The notes: a model not told the origin generated them from the sequence alone. DNA of 64,000 nt from Bacillus proteolyticus (GCF_001884065.1 NZ_MACH01000079.1:54786-118785), one strand, 5' to 3'; positions 7,784-15,017 are shown, counted from the first letter of the stretch. Numbers and translations are program-made.

Positions 7784-7977
7784 CTACTTATCTCTATTTT
7801 TTTTAAATTTATTAGTTATGTATTCTAATAAGTTCGTTGTACCAAAAGACAAAAGAGCTAGCAATATTATAAAAGCAATTAACGCTAATTTTTTCCCCAC
7901 CCATAAGGAGCAAATAAACTAAATATAAGTAAAGCTGAAAAACCAAAAATTTTTATAACTCTTGCTTGTTTAAACAT
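7784..7977 (-). pseudogene. Two-helix small membrane protein, frameshifted in a poly-A tract
   Basis: ATG at 7977 starts two bases after the stop of the effector gene (TAATTATG), so it is tightly coupled to it. Frame 1 reads MFKQARVIKIFGFSALLIF, SLFAPYGWGK and then meets a stop. A one-base shift in the run of six A restores KKLALIAFIILLALLSFG, TTNLLEYITNKFKKNRDK and a stop at 7784. With seven A the protein would be a normal ~64-residue array member. It is either a pseudogene, or read by slippage on the A-run. As the gene right behind the effector it is the best candidate for its cognate immunity gene. Confidence 0.6.
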
Positions 7978-7979
7978 AA

Positions 7980-8843
7980 TTACTCTTGTCCTTCCTTAAC
8001 AAATTTACCAAACAAACCACCACCAACATACGCACCAGTTTCTTGGCCAACATGAAGCTTATAACCAAATGTTCCTAATCCTAATTCTCCACGTACTTCA
8101 AAATCATATTCACCTATTATTGGGATAAAGTCTGGGATATCAATTTTTGTTGATAATTCATATTTTTGAACCGTTAACTCTACATCATCTTTTAAGGTGT
8201 AATCCTCAATTCCAAAAGCTACAGAACCATCTAGGAATTTTTGCGTTGCCTTCATCTCCTGATCGAATATAGCACTAGTTGTAATGGTATTCTCTAGACC
8301 TGTAACACCTGCTTTTCCTCCAATAATGTTGCCTGTAAACAAGTCTTCCTTTATGGTATCAAAGGAATAAGGAGCATTTACATCAATCTCACCATGTCCT
8401 GTCTTAAACATGAATTTAGTGTTTTCCGAAATATCAAACTTCCCTGTTACTAAATCCCCCTCTGCTTTCCCACCAAGGCGGCCATCTTCTTTCCATTCAG
8501 CTGAACCTATAAAAAACTCAGTTTGACCATTTACGCGGTCTTGTAGATACAATGAACCCACAAAACTAGCAACCTCCATATTATCAGTTTCTTCAAATTT
8601 TTTTGCGGTTGCAAGTAGAAACTTCTCAAGCGGCTCTAATATGGTTATAAATTGTGCCATTTTAAATGATGAATCACGGAAATCCGTATTAAATTTCATA
8701 TAGGTTGAGCCCAACCAATTACTAGAAATCATATCAATATCTCGTTTTAGTCGGTCCTGTGTTGGAGTTGCATTCGTGATAGTTGATCTAATAGTCCATG
8801 CCACTTTTTGCAACTGTTCAGGAGTAACTTTTATATCCCCCAT
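7980..8843 (-). CDS. WXG100-type type VII secretion effector candidate
   Basis: 287 residues from ATG 8843 (AAAGGGG seven to eight bases upstream; ATG 8849 is too close). Residues ~1-95 form a WXG100-like helical hairpin: IKVTPEQLQKVAWTIRS, turn motif SNWLGSTYMKF, then a second helix with FITILEPLEKFLLATAKKF. The rest (100-287) is Gly-rich, beta-predicted sequence with no enzyme motif, ending GQETGAYVGGGLFGKF. Proteins of this layout are exported by the Yuk/Ess (type VII) machinery and act on competitors; the toxic activity here is inferred. No secretion-core gene is in the window. Decayed tails of relatives lie at 5347, 9333 and 9661. Confidence 0.65.
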   Translation of the reverse strand: MGDIKVTPEQLQKVAWTIRSTITNATPTQDRLKRDIDMISSNWLGSTYMKFNTDFRDSSFKMAQFITILEPLEKFLLATAKKFEETDNMEVASFVGSLYLQDRVNGQTEFFIGSAEWKEDGRLGGKAEGDLVTGKFDISENTKFMFKTGHGEIDVNAPYSFDTIKEDLFTGNIIGGKAGVTGLENTITTSAIFDQEMKATQKFLDGSVAFGIEDYTLKDDVELTVQKYELSTKIDIPDFIPIIGEYDFEVRGELGLGTFGYKLHVGQETGAYVGGGLFGKFVKEGQE

Positions 8844-9036
8844 AGCCATTCCCCTTTAAATATTTCACCATAGAAAATTAATTTTACAGAATAATATTTT
8901 TTATACTCTTAAAAATCCGAAAAATACAACTCCTCAAGAAATACAATTTTAATCCATACTAATAAACGCACAGATAGCTGATAACGAGACGGAGGCAATT
9001 CATATTATTCTTTTCCTAGATTATATGTACACAAAG

Positions 9037-9066
9037 AACAGAGCAACCTGTGTGGGCTACTCTTCC
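9037..9066 (-). terminator. Hairpin upstream of the effector gene
   Basis: On the minus strand AGAGTAGCC and GGTTGCTCT form nine pairs including two G-U wobbles; on the plus strand those two pairs are lost. So the structure is favoured in minus-strand RNA. It lies between the gene at 9124 and the effector, and may terminate or attenuate transcription. The T-run is weak. The rest of 8850-9123 is AT-rich and probably holds the effector promoter. Confidence 0.4.
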
Positions 9067-9123
9067 TGAAATCGCTCTTAATGGGAGAAATTATCGTGAT
9101 AATTTTCCTCTATTGTATTAGTC

Positions 9124-9315
9124 TTATTTATTATTAAATTTACTATACATCCGTTCGTAAAGCTTATTAGTACCAAGTGCACATGCTCCTAAAATAAGAA
9201 CACCTATAATAAAGCCAATCTTTTTAGGTAATTCATAAGGAGACATAATAGCGACTACAAGAAATATAGCAATTGCAACATATGTAATATATTTTCCGGC
9301 CTTAAATGATTGCAT
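9124..9315 (-). CDS. Two-helix small membrane protein (array member)
   Basis: 63 residues: MQSFKAGKYITYVAIAIFLV, loop SPYELPKKIG, second helix with VLILGACALG, tail NKLYERMYSKFNNK. ATG at 9315 has GAGAGG about ten bases upstream. It is very close to the protein at 9442-9630: the shared core is KYITYVA, PY-LPKKI and VLILGA. Preceded by an effector-tail remnant (9333-9437). Confidence 0.65.
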   Translation of the reverse strand: MQSFKAGKYITYVAIAIFLVVAIMSPYELPKKIGFIIGVLILGACALGTNKLYERMYSKFNNK

Positions 9316-9332
9316 ATTAATATGTTCCTCTC

Positions 9333-9437
9333 TTAATCCTCAAATTTAATGGTACTACCTATCCCATAACCATCTCTAACGTATACTCCCGTTTCTTTTC
9401 CTAATTAATATCGGATTATCCCTATCCTTTTTCAAAC
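9333..9437 (-). pseudogene. Effector C-terminus, decayed
   Basis: The frame ends LGKETGVYVRDGYGIGSTIKF-E-D with stop 9333-9335, preceded by an in-frame stop. It matches the end of the intact effector (GQETGAYVGGGLFGKF). It lies directly before the membrane protein gene at 9315, the same order as in the intact module. Confidence 0.55.
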
Positions 9438-9441
9438 TTTA

Positions 9442-9630
9442 TTATTGTTTAAATTTGTTATGGATTCGTCCTACCACTTTATTCGCTCCCAATGAAATAG
9501 CTCCTAAAATTAAAACAAAAATAATAAGAGCAATCTTTTTAGGTAGGCTATATGGCAATAACATAGAAAATATAAGAAGTATCGCGACTGCAACATATGT
9601 AATATATTTCCCCATCTTAATTGGATCCAT
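9442..9630 (-). CDS. Two-helix small membrane protein (array member)
   Basis: 62 residues from ATG 9630 (GGAAGG eight bases upstream; the frame up to 9657 covers that site and is less likely). Sequence: MDPIKMGKYITYVAVAIL, loop LPYSLPKKIAL, second helix IIFVLILGAISLGA, tail NKVVGRIHNKFKQ. Near-duplicate of the neighbour at 9124-9315, which suggests recent duplication. An effector-tail remnant lies immediately upstream (9661-9800). Confidence 0.65.
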   Translation of the reverse strand: MDPIKMGKYITYVAVAILLIFSMLLPYSLPKKIALIIFVLILGAISLGANKVVGRIHNKFKQ

Positions 9631-9660
9631 CTCAGCTTCCTTCCTTTGTTTTTTCAACTT

Positions 9661-9800
9661 TTATAAATCTCTCCAAAGTACCTTGCCTGTCTCAGCATCT
9701 AATTACACTCTTAAGCCAGATGTACCTAGTCAAACTTCTCCTTTTGCTATCAGATCATGGTCTCCTAAAACTAGCGTGAAATCTAATATAAGAAAAGATT
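9661..9800 (-). pseudogene. Effector C-terminus, decayed
   Basis: The frame reads FTLVLGDHDLIAKGEV, stop, LGTSGLRV, stop, LDAETGKVLWRDL, stop (9661-9663). Compare GEYDFEVRGELGLGTFGYKL in the intact effector. Two internal stops show that it is dead. It again precedes a small membrane protein gene (9442-9630). Confidence 0.5.
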
Positions 9801-9824
9801 TCATTCAACTTCTTACTTATTAAC

Positions 9825-9962
9825 CAGAACTTCTATTGCTAGTTTGGCTCTCTACATAATCAAAATTACATTTATCTGCCGATTCAAGCATTCTACCAAT
9901 AATTATAAAGATTGTTTTATTTCGTTTAGTTTCAATACTGCTCCAATCGGAAAAAGTTTCAT
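9825..9962 (-). pseudogene. DUF4176 gene remnant, frameshifted
   Basis: ATG at 9962 overlaps the TGA stop of the upstream membrane protein gene (ATGA). It reads MKLFPIGAVLKLNEIKQS, then needs a frame change to continue FIIIGRMLESADKCNFDYVE. Both parts match the intact DUF4176 protein at 7364 (MKLLPIGTVVKLEEVEP ... IIGRMVVSADKRDFDYVG). Truncated after that. Confidence 0.65.
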
Positions 9963-10153
9963 TTATTCCACTTTTTATGTATCTTTTGATAAACTCGTTC
10001 AAATAGAACTGAAGACCCCACAGCTATTACACCAAATAAAAATACTACAAGTACATTTATTAATCTTGTTTTGTTGTCTGCAGGCACCATAAAACTTGCG
10101 ATGAGTGTTACTATTGTGCCAATAATAATTATAATTCTTCCTTGCTTTAACAT
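9959..10153 (-). CDS. Two-helix small membrane protein (array member)
   Basis: 64 residues: MLKQGRIIIIIGTIVTLIAS, loop FMVPADNKTRLIN, second helix VLVVFLFGVIAVGSSVLF, tail ERVYQKIHKKWNK. ATG at 10153 has AAGGAG seven bases upstream. Its TGA overlaps the ATG of a DUF4176 remnant, preserving the coupled order membrane protein then DUF4176. Confidence 0.65.
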   Translation of the reverse strand: MLKQGRIIIIIGTIVTLIASFMVPADNKTRLINVLVVFLFGVIAVGSSVLFERVYQKIHKKWNK

Positions 10154-10332
10154 TCAATTACTCCTTTTTTCTTTGTCCAAACTACCTTTATAGCCATATT
10201 AACAGAATTTGTATTCATCTATATTTAGAACAATGTCAAAAATATCCATTTTACTTCATTTCAATTTATAGAAAAGAAATGCTCCTGTAACTCTACTTCT
10301 ATAGAAATACTCATCAATCCAAGTTTCATTCA

Positions 10333-10352
10333 TTTATTTATTTATTTATTTA
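10333..10352. repeat. TTTA tetranucleotide repeat at a gene end
   Basis: Five perfect TTTA copies span the stop codon of the gene ending at 10342. Gain or loss of a copy would alter the last residues of that protein. Confidence 0.8.
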
Positions 10353-10521
10353 TCCTCCTGCTAATATACTCCATTAAAGTAATAGCTCCGACCCCCATTG
10401 CCCCCCAAAAAGCCACACTAATTGTATATATTGCCTTTTTCTTAGTTGAATATGGACCCATTAATCCAACAATGATTGCAATTACAACTCCTATAATCAT
10501 TACAATTTTTGGAATCTTCAT
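10342..10521 (-). CDS. Two-helix small membrane protein (array member)
   Basis: 59 residues: MKIPKIVMIIGVVIAIIVGL, loop MGPYSTKKKAIY, second helix ISVAFWGAMGVGAITL, tail MEYISRRINK. Either GTG 10524 or ATG 10521 could start; AAGGAG lies seven or ten bases upstream. A DUF4176 remnant sits directly upstream. The 3' end lies within the TTTA repeat. Confidence 0.65.
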   Translation of the reverse strand: MKIPKIVMIIGVVIAIIVGLMGPYSTKKKAIYTISVAFWGAMGVGAITLMEYISRRINK

Positions 10522-10549
10522 CACCTAACTACTCCTTACCCGTCTTCTC

Positions 10550-10614
10550 AAATTTTACAAATCTACACTCTTAAGCTTTACTACTGTTCCCACTTATAAA
10601 AGCTTCATAGTCAT
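10550..10614 (-). pseudogene. DUF4176 gene, 5' remnant
   Basis: ATG at 10614 overlaps the TGA of the upstream gene. It reads MTMKLL, stop, VGTVVKLKSVDL, stop. This equals the start of the intact DUF4176 protein (MKLLPIGTVVKLEEVEP) with nonsense mutations, and the rest is lost. Confidence 0.6.
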
Positions 10615-10805
10615 TCCCTTTTATCTTTTGTTTTTCCAATAAAGTCCATTAAATAGGTAAATCCAATTGCTAATCCGCCAAAAACAAGTACAAAAAAGAA
10701 AGTAAGTATACGATCTCCTAATGACTGCGGAAAAAATAATGAAAGTAATGCAATAATAGGTACTGTTATTAAATATATAGTTCTCATTTGCTTGAAATGT
10801 CGCAT
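10611..10805 (-). CDS. Two-helix small membrane protein (array member)
   Basis: 64 residues: MRHFKQMRTIYLITVPIIAL, loop LFFPQSLGDRIL, second helix FFFVLVFGGLAIGFTYL, tail MDFIGKTKDKRE. ATG at 10805 follows directly after the stop of the gene before it, and AAGGAG lies inside that gene's last codons. The TGA stop overlaps the ATG of a DUF4176 remnant. Confidence 0.65.
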   Translation of the reverse strand: MRHFKQMRTIYLITVPIIALLSLFFPQSLGDRILTFFFVLVFGGLAIGFTYLMDFIGKTKDKRE

Positions 10806-11000
10806 TTATTTACTCCTTTTTCTATTGAATTTCTCTATAAGATTTATAACAAATGAGTTCCATACTAGAGAAAATCCAGTAAATATAAGAACGGCTAGTG
10901 AAATAACAATTTTTCCTTTCCACGTTTCTCCATTTATCATAGCGAGTGTGATTAATAGCGCTGCCGCTGCACATATTACTATTTGCGTAACTTTGCGCAT
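10806..11000 (-). CDS. Two-helix small membrane protein (array member)
   Basis: 64 residues from ATG 11000, with AAGGAGGAG upstream (the frame to 11033 covers that site). MRKVTQIVICAAAALLITLA, loop MINGETWKGKIV, second helix SLAVLIFTGFSLVW, tail NLIEKFNRKRSK. First gene of the array in transcription order and directly coupled to the next. It is preceded by an unrelated cupin gene 22 bases upstream. Confidence 0.65.
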   Translation of the reverse strand: MRKVTQIVICAAAALLITLAMINGETWKGKIVISLAVLIFTGFSLVWNSFVINLIEKFNRKRSK

Positions 11001-11022
11001 AGTAATCTCCTCCTTACACACC

Positions 11023-11391
11023 TTAATCATCAAACTTTCCCACTTCTTTCATTAAAACTCCTTTCTCAAGTTCCTCCGACTCAATTACAATTGCCATCAA
11101 GCCCTTTTCCGTACTCGTCTCATGAAACTCACCCTTCTCCCAAAACACAGCTTGTCCAGCTTCCACCTTCACTTTTTCTTTATCTACCCCGCATACATAA
11201 CCTTCGCCGTCCACAATAAGAAGCAGTTGAGATACAACTGCTTCATGATATCCGATAATTCCATTATCTTGTAAATGCATGGCACGGATATGTATATTCC
11301 CTTGATGGTTTAATATTTTCGACATTATGAAATTAGATTGAAATACTGATATGTGCTTTCCCACTTTTTCGCTAAAGTCAAATATTTTCAT
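11023..11391 (-). CDS. Cupin domain protein
   Basis: 122 residues, a single cupin beta-barrel. IHIRAMHLQDNGIIGYHEA carries the motif-1 His/Glu pattern, VVSQLLLIVDGEGYV the central strands, and VEAGQAVFWEKGEFHETST the motif-2 Gly-Pro-like turn and His. It probably binds a metal; the substrate is unknown. ATG at 11391 has GGGGGAG five bases upstream. Lies 12 bases after a GNAT gene, so likely cotranscribed with it. Confidence 0.75.
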   Translation of the reverse strand: MKIFDFSEKVGKHISVFQSNFIMSKILNHQGNIHIRAMHLQDNGIIGYHEAVVSQLLLIVDGEGYVCGVDKEKVKVEAGQAVFWEKGEFHETSTEKGLMAIVIESEELEKGVLMKEVGKFDD

Positions 11392-11403
11392 TTCAGCTCC
11401 CCC

Positions 11404-11889
11404 CTATATGTATAAAACCATCCTTACTGTCTGCATCATATGTCCTTCAAAATCCTCTTCAAATTGCTCTAATTCCGCAAAACCTTTCGCTTCATAAAAG
11501 CGCTTTCCTTTTTCATTTGCTGCTTCTACATGTATGTACAGTTTTCGGATCCCTTTTAATGCCTTAACCCCTCTTTGTAATAAAGCACTTCCTATCCCTT
11601 TCCCTTGCTGACCTGGCAACAAATAAATCGCACCTAATTCTGCTTCGTTTTGCAGTCTAACAGGTGAAAAATTCGCAAATCCAATTACTTCTCCCTCTTC
11701 TTCTGCAACGAATAAATGTGTATTTTTAAGACGATATTTCATTTTTTCATCAGAATAGGCTTCATCTAAAAAACTATCTTGAATCTCTCTCGGAATAATT
11801 CCTTCGTAAGTATCATGCCAAGCTATTTTTGCTACGTTTTGTACAGCATGAATATCTTCTTGCTTCATTTCTCTAATTACATATGTCAT
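11404..11889 (-). CDS. GNAT family N-acetyltransferase
   Basis: 161 residues covering a full GNAT fold. N-terminal IREMKQEDIHAVQNVAKIAW, motif A LGAIYLLPGQQGKGIGSALL (the QxxGxG/A acetyl-CoA pyrophosphate loop), then LYIHVEAANEKGKRFYEAKGF (motif B). The acceptor is unknown. It overlaps the 2H phosphoesterase gene upstream by four bases (ATGA type), so translation is coupled. Confidence 0.85.
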   Translation of the reverse strand: MTYVIREMKQEDIHAVQNVAKIAWHDTYEGIIPREIQDSFLDEAYSDEKMKYRLKNTHLFVAEEEGEVIGFANFSPVRLQNEAELGAIYLLPGQQGKGIGSALLQRGVKALKGIRKLYIHVEAANEKGKRFYEAKGFAELEQFEEDFEGHMMQTVRMVLYI

Positions 11890-12446
11890 CTCGATGTCTC
11901 CATTCTCTTTAAATTATATTCTGCTAATATACTAGAAGAAATGGCAAAACCATCTTCATAATTTACCTTAATTAATTTTAACTTCTCAATCGAAGCTATT
12001 GTAACATCAAATTTTTCATATATATATTCCATTACATTTACAAATTGATTTGAATTTAACCCATTTGCAATCGTGCAATGCGGAATCCATTTTCCCGGAA
12101 CGTAATAGGACTGTGGATTACCATGAAAAGTTTTGAAATTCTCATGATAAGAATGATGAAGTCTTAATAATTCATCATTAATGCTTGGTGCTAGAAAGAT
12201 CGTTCCGTTAGTAGGAAAAGTTCCAACAGAAGAAAAAGTTACAGCAGCAATGTTCTCTTGAAAAGCTACAAACTCCTCTAATTTCTTCGTATATAAATTA
12301 AAATCTAACTCCTTATAATCAGCCAATGTTATATGCGGTTCTACTCCGGCTAGTTCATTTGTTCCAATTATATTCGTTAATTCATTTTGCAATTCTCTAA
12401 CTTTATTAATAAACACACAATCAAATGTAGCAATAATAGCATACAC
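11886..12446 (-). CDS. 2H phosphoesterase (2'-5' RNA ligase/LigT-like)
   Basis: 186 residues with the two HxT/S catalytic motifs of the 2H superfamily: PHITLADY near residue 38 and PHCTIANG near residue 122. Such proteins act on 2'-5' RNA bonds or cyclic phosphates; the natural substrate of this Bacillus branch is not known. The length fits the single-domain LigT fold. It is between two GNAT genes with tight spacing on both sides. Confidence 0.8.
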   Translation of the reverse strand: MYAIIATFDCVFINKVRELQNELTNIIGTNELAGVEPHITLADYKELDFNLYTKKLEEFVAFQENIAAVTFSSVGTFPTNGTIFLAPSINDELLRLHHSYHENFKTFHGNPQSYYVPGKWIPHCTIANGLNSNQFVNVMEYIYEKFDVTIASIEKLKLIKVNYEDGFAISSSILAEYNLKRMETSR

Positions 12447-12452
12447 GCTTCC

Positions 12453-13019
12453 TCACTCCTTCGTTACACATAACACTTCCCACTCTTCACGAATCATTCC
12501 CATTCGAATAGAATCATAGTATGTTCCGTTATAGTATCGGCATTTTCGCATTCTACCTTCTAAGCTCATTCCTATTTTCTCTGCTACTTTCATCATTCTT
12601 TCATTGCCAGACCAAGTTGTAAGCCCCACTCTACCAATCTCCATATTTTCAAATAGTAAGTCCCTATATAATGTTAATGCTTCTGTACCGTAGCCACCAT
12701 TCCAGTATGTTGGATCATAAATAACAATTCCCATCTCCAACCAACGCGTCGGTTTATGCTCCCAATAAAATCCGACTGTCCCTATAATTTGATCGTTATT
12801 TTCTATAATTAAATTTGACAGCGGTTCTTCTCGTAAACGAGTTTGCATCTTCTCTTTATAGGACGAGTATCCTTGCATTGAAAACGGAAAATACGGCGCA
12901 TCCCATTTTTTCCATTCTGGATTTTCTTCTTTAAATATGAGATTCCATAATGTTTTTATATCTGATTCTTCAATTGTACGAATTGTAACTTTGTTTCCCT
13001 TTAATATAACGTTTTGCAT
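12453..13019 (-). CDS. GNAT acetyltransferase, RimJ/RimL type
   Basis: 188 residues. ILKGNKVTIRTIEESDIKTLW is the typical RimJ/L start; LEMGIVIYDPTYWNGGYGTEAL is motif A and WSGNERMMKVAEKIGMSLEGRMRKCRYYNG is the C-terminal family block. It probably acetylates an amine of a protein or small molecule. ATG at 13019 has GGAGGGA four to five bases upstream. First gene of a four-gene minus-strand run (12453, 11886, 11404, 11023). Confidence 0.85.
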   Translation of the reverse strand: MQNVILKGNKVTIRTIEESDIKTLWNLIFKEENPEWKKWDAPYFPFSMQGYSSYKEKMQTRLREEPLSNLIIENNDQIIGTVGFYWEHKPTRWLEMGIVIYDPTYWNGGYGTEALTLYRDLLFENMEIGRVGLTTWSGNERMMKVAEKIGMSLEGRMRKCRYYNGTYYDSIRMGMIREEWEVLCVTKE

Positions 13020-13104
13020 AATTCCCTCCTACATCCACCACTATTTACTATATATTATTATAATATTTTTTCAGAAAAATCAAAACATAAACCTTCAATC
13101 ATTT

Positions 13105-13227
13105 AATAATACTATTACGCCGAGGAATTTCATTCATACTTTTATAAAACTAAAGCAAAATGGCGTTTCCGAAGATAAACTATATAACAAATTAGAAGAA
13201 ATACGATTTCAACGCCTACCGCAATAA
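13105..13227 (+). pseudogene. Possible short coding remnant
   Basis: The frame ITPRNFIHTFIKLKQNGVSE, DKLYNKLEEIRFQRLPQ, stop, looks protein-like (charged helical tail) but has no start or ribosome site. It is directly followed by a terminator hairpin. Could be the end of a lost gene. Confidence 0.3.
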
Positions 13228-13256
13228 AAAATAGGAGGATAAATCCCTCCTATTTT
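13228..13256. terminator. Bidirectional terminator
   Basis: AAATAGGAGG pairs with CCTCCTATTT around ATAAATC, with A and T runs on either side. It can serve the phosphatase gene ending at 13271 and the plus-strand remnant. Confidence 0.75.
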
Positions 13257-13270
13257 CAGCTATATATTTT

Positions 13271-14383
13271 TCACTCCTTTTCATTTTTTTCAAAAAGAAT
13301 CCCTTTCTCTATCCAGCCTTCTACCCCATCTTTTTTAATTAAATCATATCCTGTACAACTACCATCAATGAGAGAAACAATATCCCCGTTTCTAACGCTT
13401 AATTGCGCACAAGAAATATCCGTTTTCACTGTATACTCACCTGATTCAAGTTGCTTTATATACTCGTTTTTCACATGAAGTAGTTCATTTGTTCCGAGTT
13501 GTTTACATAGGGTAAATTCTTTCATTCTCTCCACAGGCTCTATGTAATAATGCGGATATGTAACCCCGCCCTGCATTACCGAATTCGCATTAAAATCGGC
13601 CAATACTTCATACTGTGAAAAATGATCTACATATGTATAGGAAAATGTATCATTTAAAATATCTCGATGAATAATAAATGCATTTAATTGCCCTGCTTCT
13701 TTAATCGCATTACCACCATCAATCGCAATAATCTTTTTCTCCTTATCAATAACTGGATTGTTGGACGGGGCTTCATCAGAATAGTTCACAACAGGCCAAT
13801 GCCCAACTATTACATACTTATTTGCTTTATGTGATTTATTATAAAATTCCGGCATTGCTATCGCATTTTTTCGTTCTGTTTCTTTCCAATCTTCTCTATC
13901 TTCAAGGCCAGCATGTACAAAGATATAATCCTCAGTTTCAATAGCAGTTGGCAATTCTGTTAGCCACTTTATTTCTTTTGAGAAATGGCTCATCAATATA
14001 TTTTTCACTTCACGAATATTACTTTCTTCATGAACTGTATCGCCCAATTTCCCTAGCCATTCGTTAAAAATTGTATTTTTTCGCGTACATAAATAATTAA
14101 TTAACGCAGGATGTTCATTTACAAGCGCTTCAATTACAACTTCACAATTCCCTTCAGTTACATAAACATTTGGCTTGCTAACTACTAAATCCATCACATA
14201 GTTTACGACGCCAATGCTATCGTTCCCCTTCTCACAAAGGTCTCCATTTATAATTAAATAATCATCATCTTTAAAATTAACTTTATGTAATAATTCCTTT
14301 AAAAGATTTAATTCGCCATGAATATCAGATATTACGATAACTCTTACACCTTTTGGGATTAATAGTTTCTGAATTTTTTCCAA
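13271..14383 (-). CDS. Metallophosphoesterase with C-terminal SH3-like domain
   Basis: 370 residues. The calcineurin-type motifs appear in order: VISDIHGE (residues ~17-24), NGDLCEKG (~46), GNCE (~77), FVHAGLED (~152) and GHWP (~194). The third motif is normally GNHE, so the metal-assisting His is replaced by Cys. Residues ~310-365 (YTVKTDISCAQLSVRNGDIV... GWIEKGIL) resemble an SH3-like module. Likely a protein or nucleotide phosphatase. The start is TTG at 14383 with GGGGAG nine bases upstream. Single-gene transcript. Confidence 0.75.
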   Translation of the reverse strand: MEKIQKLLIPKGVRVIVISDIHGELNLLKELLHKVNFKDDDYLIINGDLCEKGNDSIGVVNYVMDLVVSKPNVYVTEGNCEVVIEALVNEHPALINYLCTRKNTIFNEWLGKLGDTVHEESNIREVKNILMSHFSKEIKWLTELPTAIETEDYIFVHAGLEDREDWKETERKNAIAMPEFYNKSHKANKYVIVGHWPVVNYSDEAPSNNPVIDKEKKIIAIDGGNAIKEAGQLNAFIIHRDILNDTFSYTYVDHFSQYEVLADFNANSVMQGGVTYPHYYIEPVERMKEFTLCKQLGTNELLHVKNEYIKQLESGEYTVKTDISCAQLSVRNGDIVSLIDGSCTGYDLIKKDGVEGWIEKGILFEKNEKE

Positions 14384-14490
14384 GTATAAACTCCCCTAAC
14401 CTTCTTCTAATTCAATATTATCGTCTCAATTATAAAGAGACTATTCGACAAAATAAGTAATTAACCCTCCTCATTCTTCAATTCTAAATT

Positions 14491-14529
14491 AAAAGGGGTT
14501 CCATATGTTCTCACACATAGTACCCCCTT
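14491..14529 (-). terminator. Imperfect terminator hairpin
   Basis: On the minus strand AAGGGGGTACTATGTG and CATATGGAACCCCTTTT pair with a few mismatches and end in TTTTAATTT. It lies just after the stop of the GNAT gene at 14534. Confidence 0.55.
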
Positions 14530-14533
14530 AATA

Positions 14534-14956
14534 TTATAATTCTTTATAAAAAGAATAGCTTACCTTATCATAGCCTTCTCTTTCATAAAAACGATGTGCA
14601 TCAATCCTTGGAAACGCTGATGTAAGGACGATAGAACTGCACCCTTTTTCTTCCCCCCATTTTTCTACATATGACAGCAGAACCTTACCATATCCTTTTG
14701 ATCTGTGAGCTTCTGCAGTTACAAGATCATATACGAAAACATGTTTCTCATTATAGAAATTCGTACAAATTGCTACACCAGCGAGACTAACAACTTCGTC
14801 ATCTTCATTCTGTAACGAGAGTAGTTTATAATTTTCGTCTTTCATTTTTTGAAATAAAGAACTTGCTTCTTCTCTTGAAAGTTTTGTTCGTAATTGCTGT
14901 AATACAGGGAATACATCATGTAAATCAGCTTCTGTTACTACTTCTCTAATATTCAT
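14534..14956 (-). CDS. GNAT family N-acetyltransferase
   Basis: 140 residues: INIREVVTEADLHDVFPVL-type start, VFVYDLVTAEAHRSKGYGKVLLSYV as motif A and SIVLTSAFPRIDAHRFYERE as motif B. The acceptor is unknown. ATG at 14956 has AAGGAGAG upstream. It is divergent from the MocR-type regulator gene 131 bases away, which may control it; MocR proteins often regulate a divergent neighbour. Confidence 0.85.
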   Translation of the reverse strand: MNIREVVTEADLHDVFPVLQQLRTKLSREEASSLFQKMKDENYKLLSLQNEDDEVVSLAGVAICTNFYNEKHVFVYDLVTAEAHRSKGYGKVLLSYVEKWGEEKGCSSIVLTSAFPRIDAHRFYEREGYDKVSYSFYKEL

Positions 14957-15017
14957 TATGATTCTCTCCTTACTATTTCAAAAGTTTTCTAAATGTTATA
15001 TCATCATTATAAAAAGT

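Noticed and set aside
11023-11219. Plus-strand Pro/Leu/Ser-rich open frame opposite the cupin gene
   Set aside because: It is antisense to a clear cupin gene, has biased composition typical of a shadow frame and no ribosome site.
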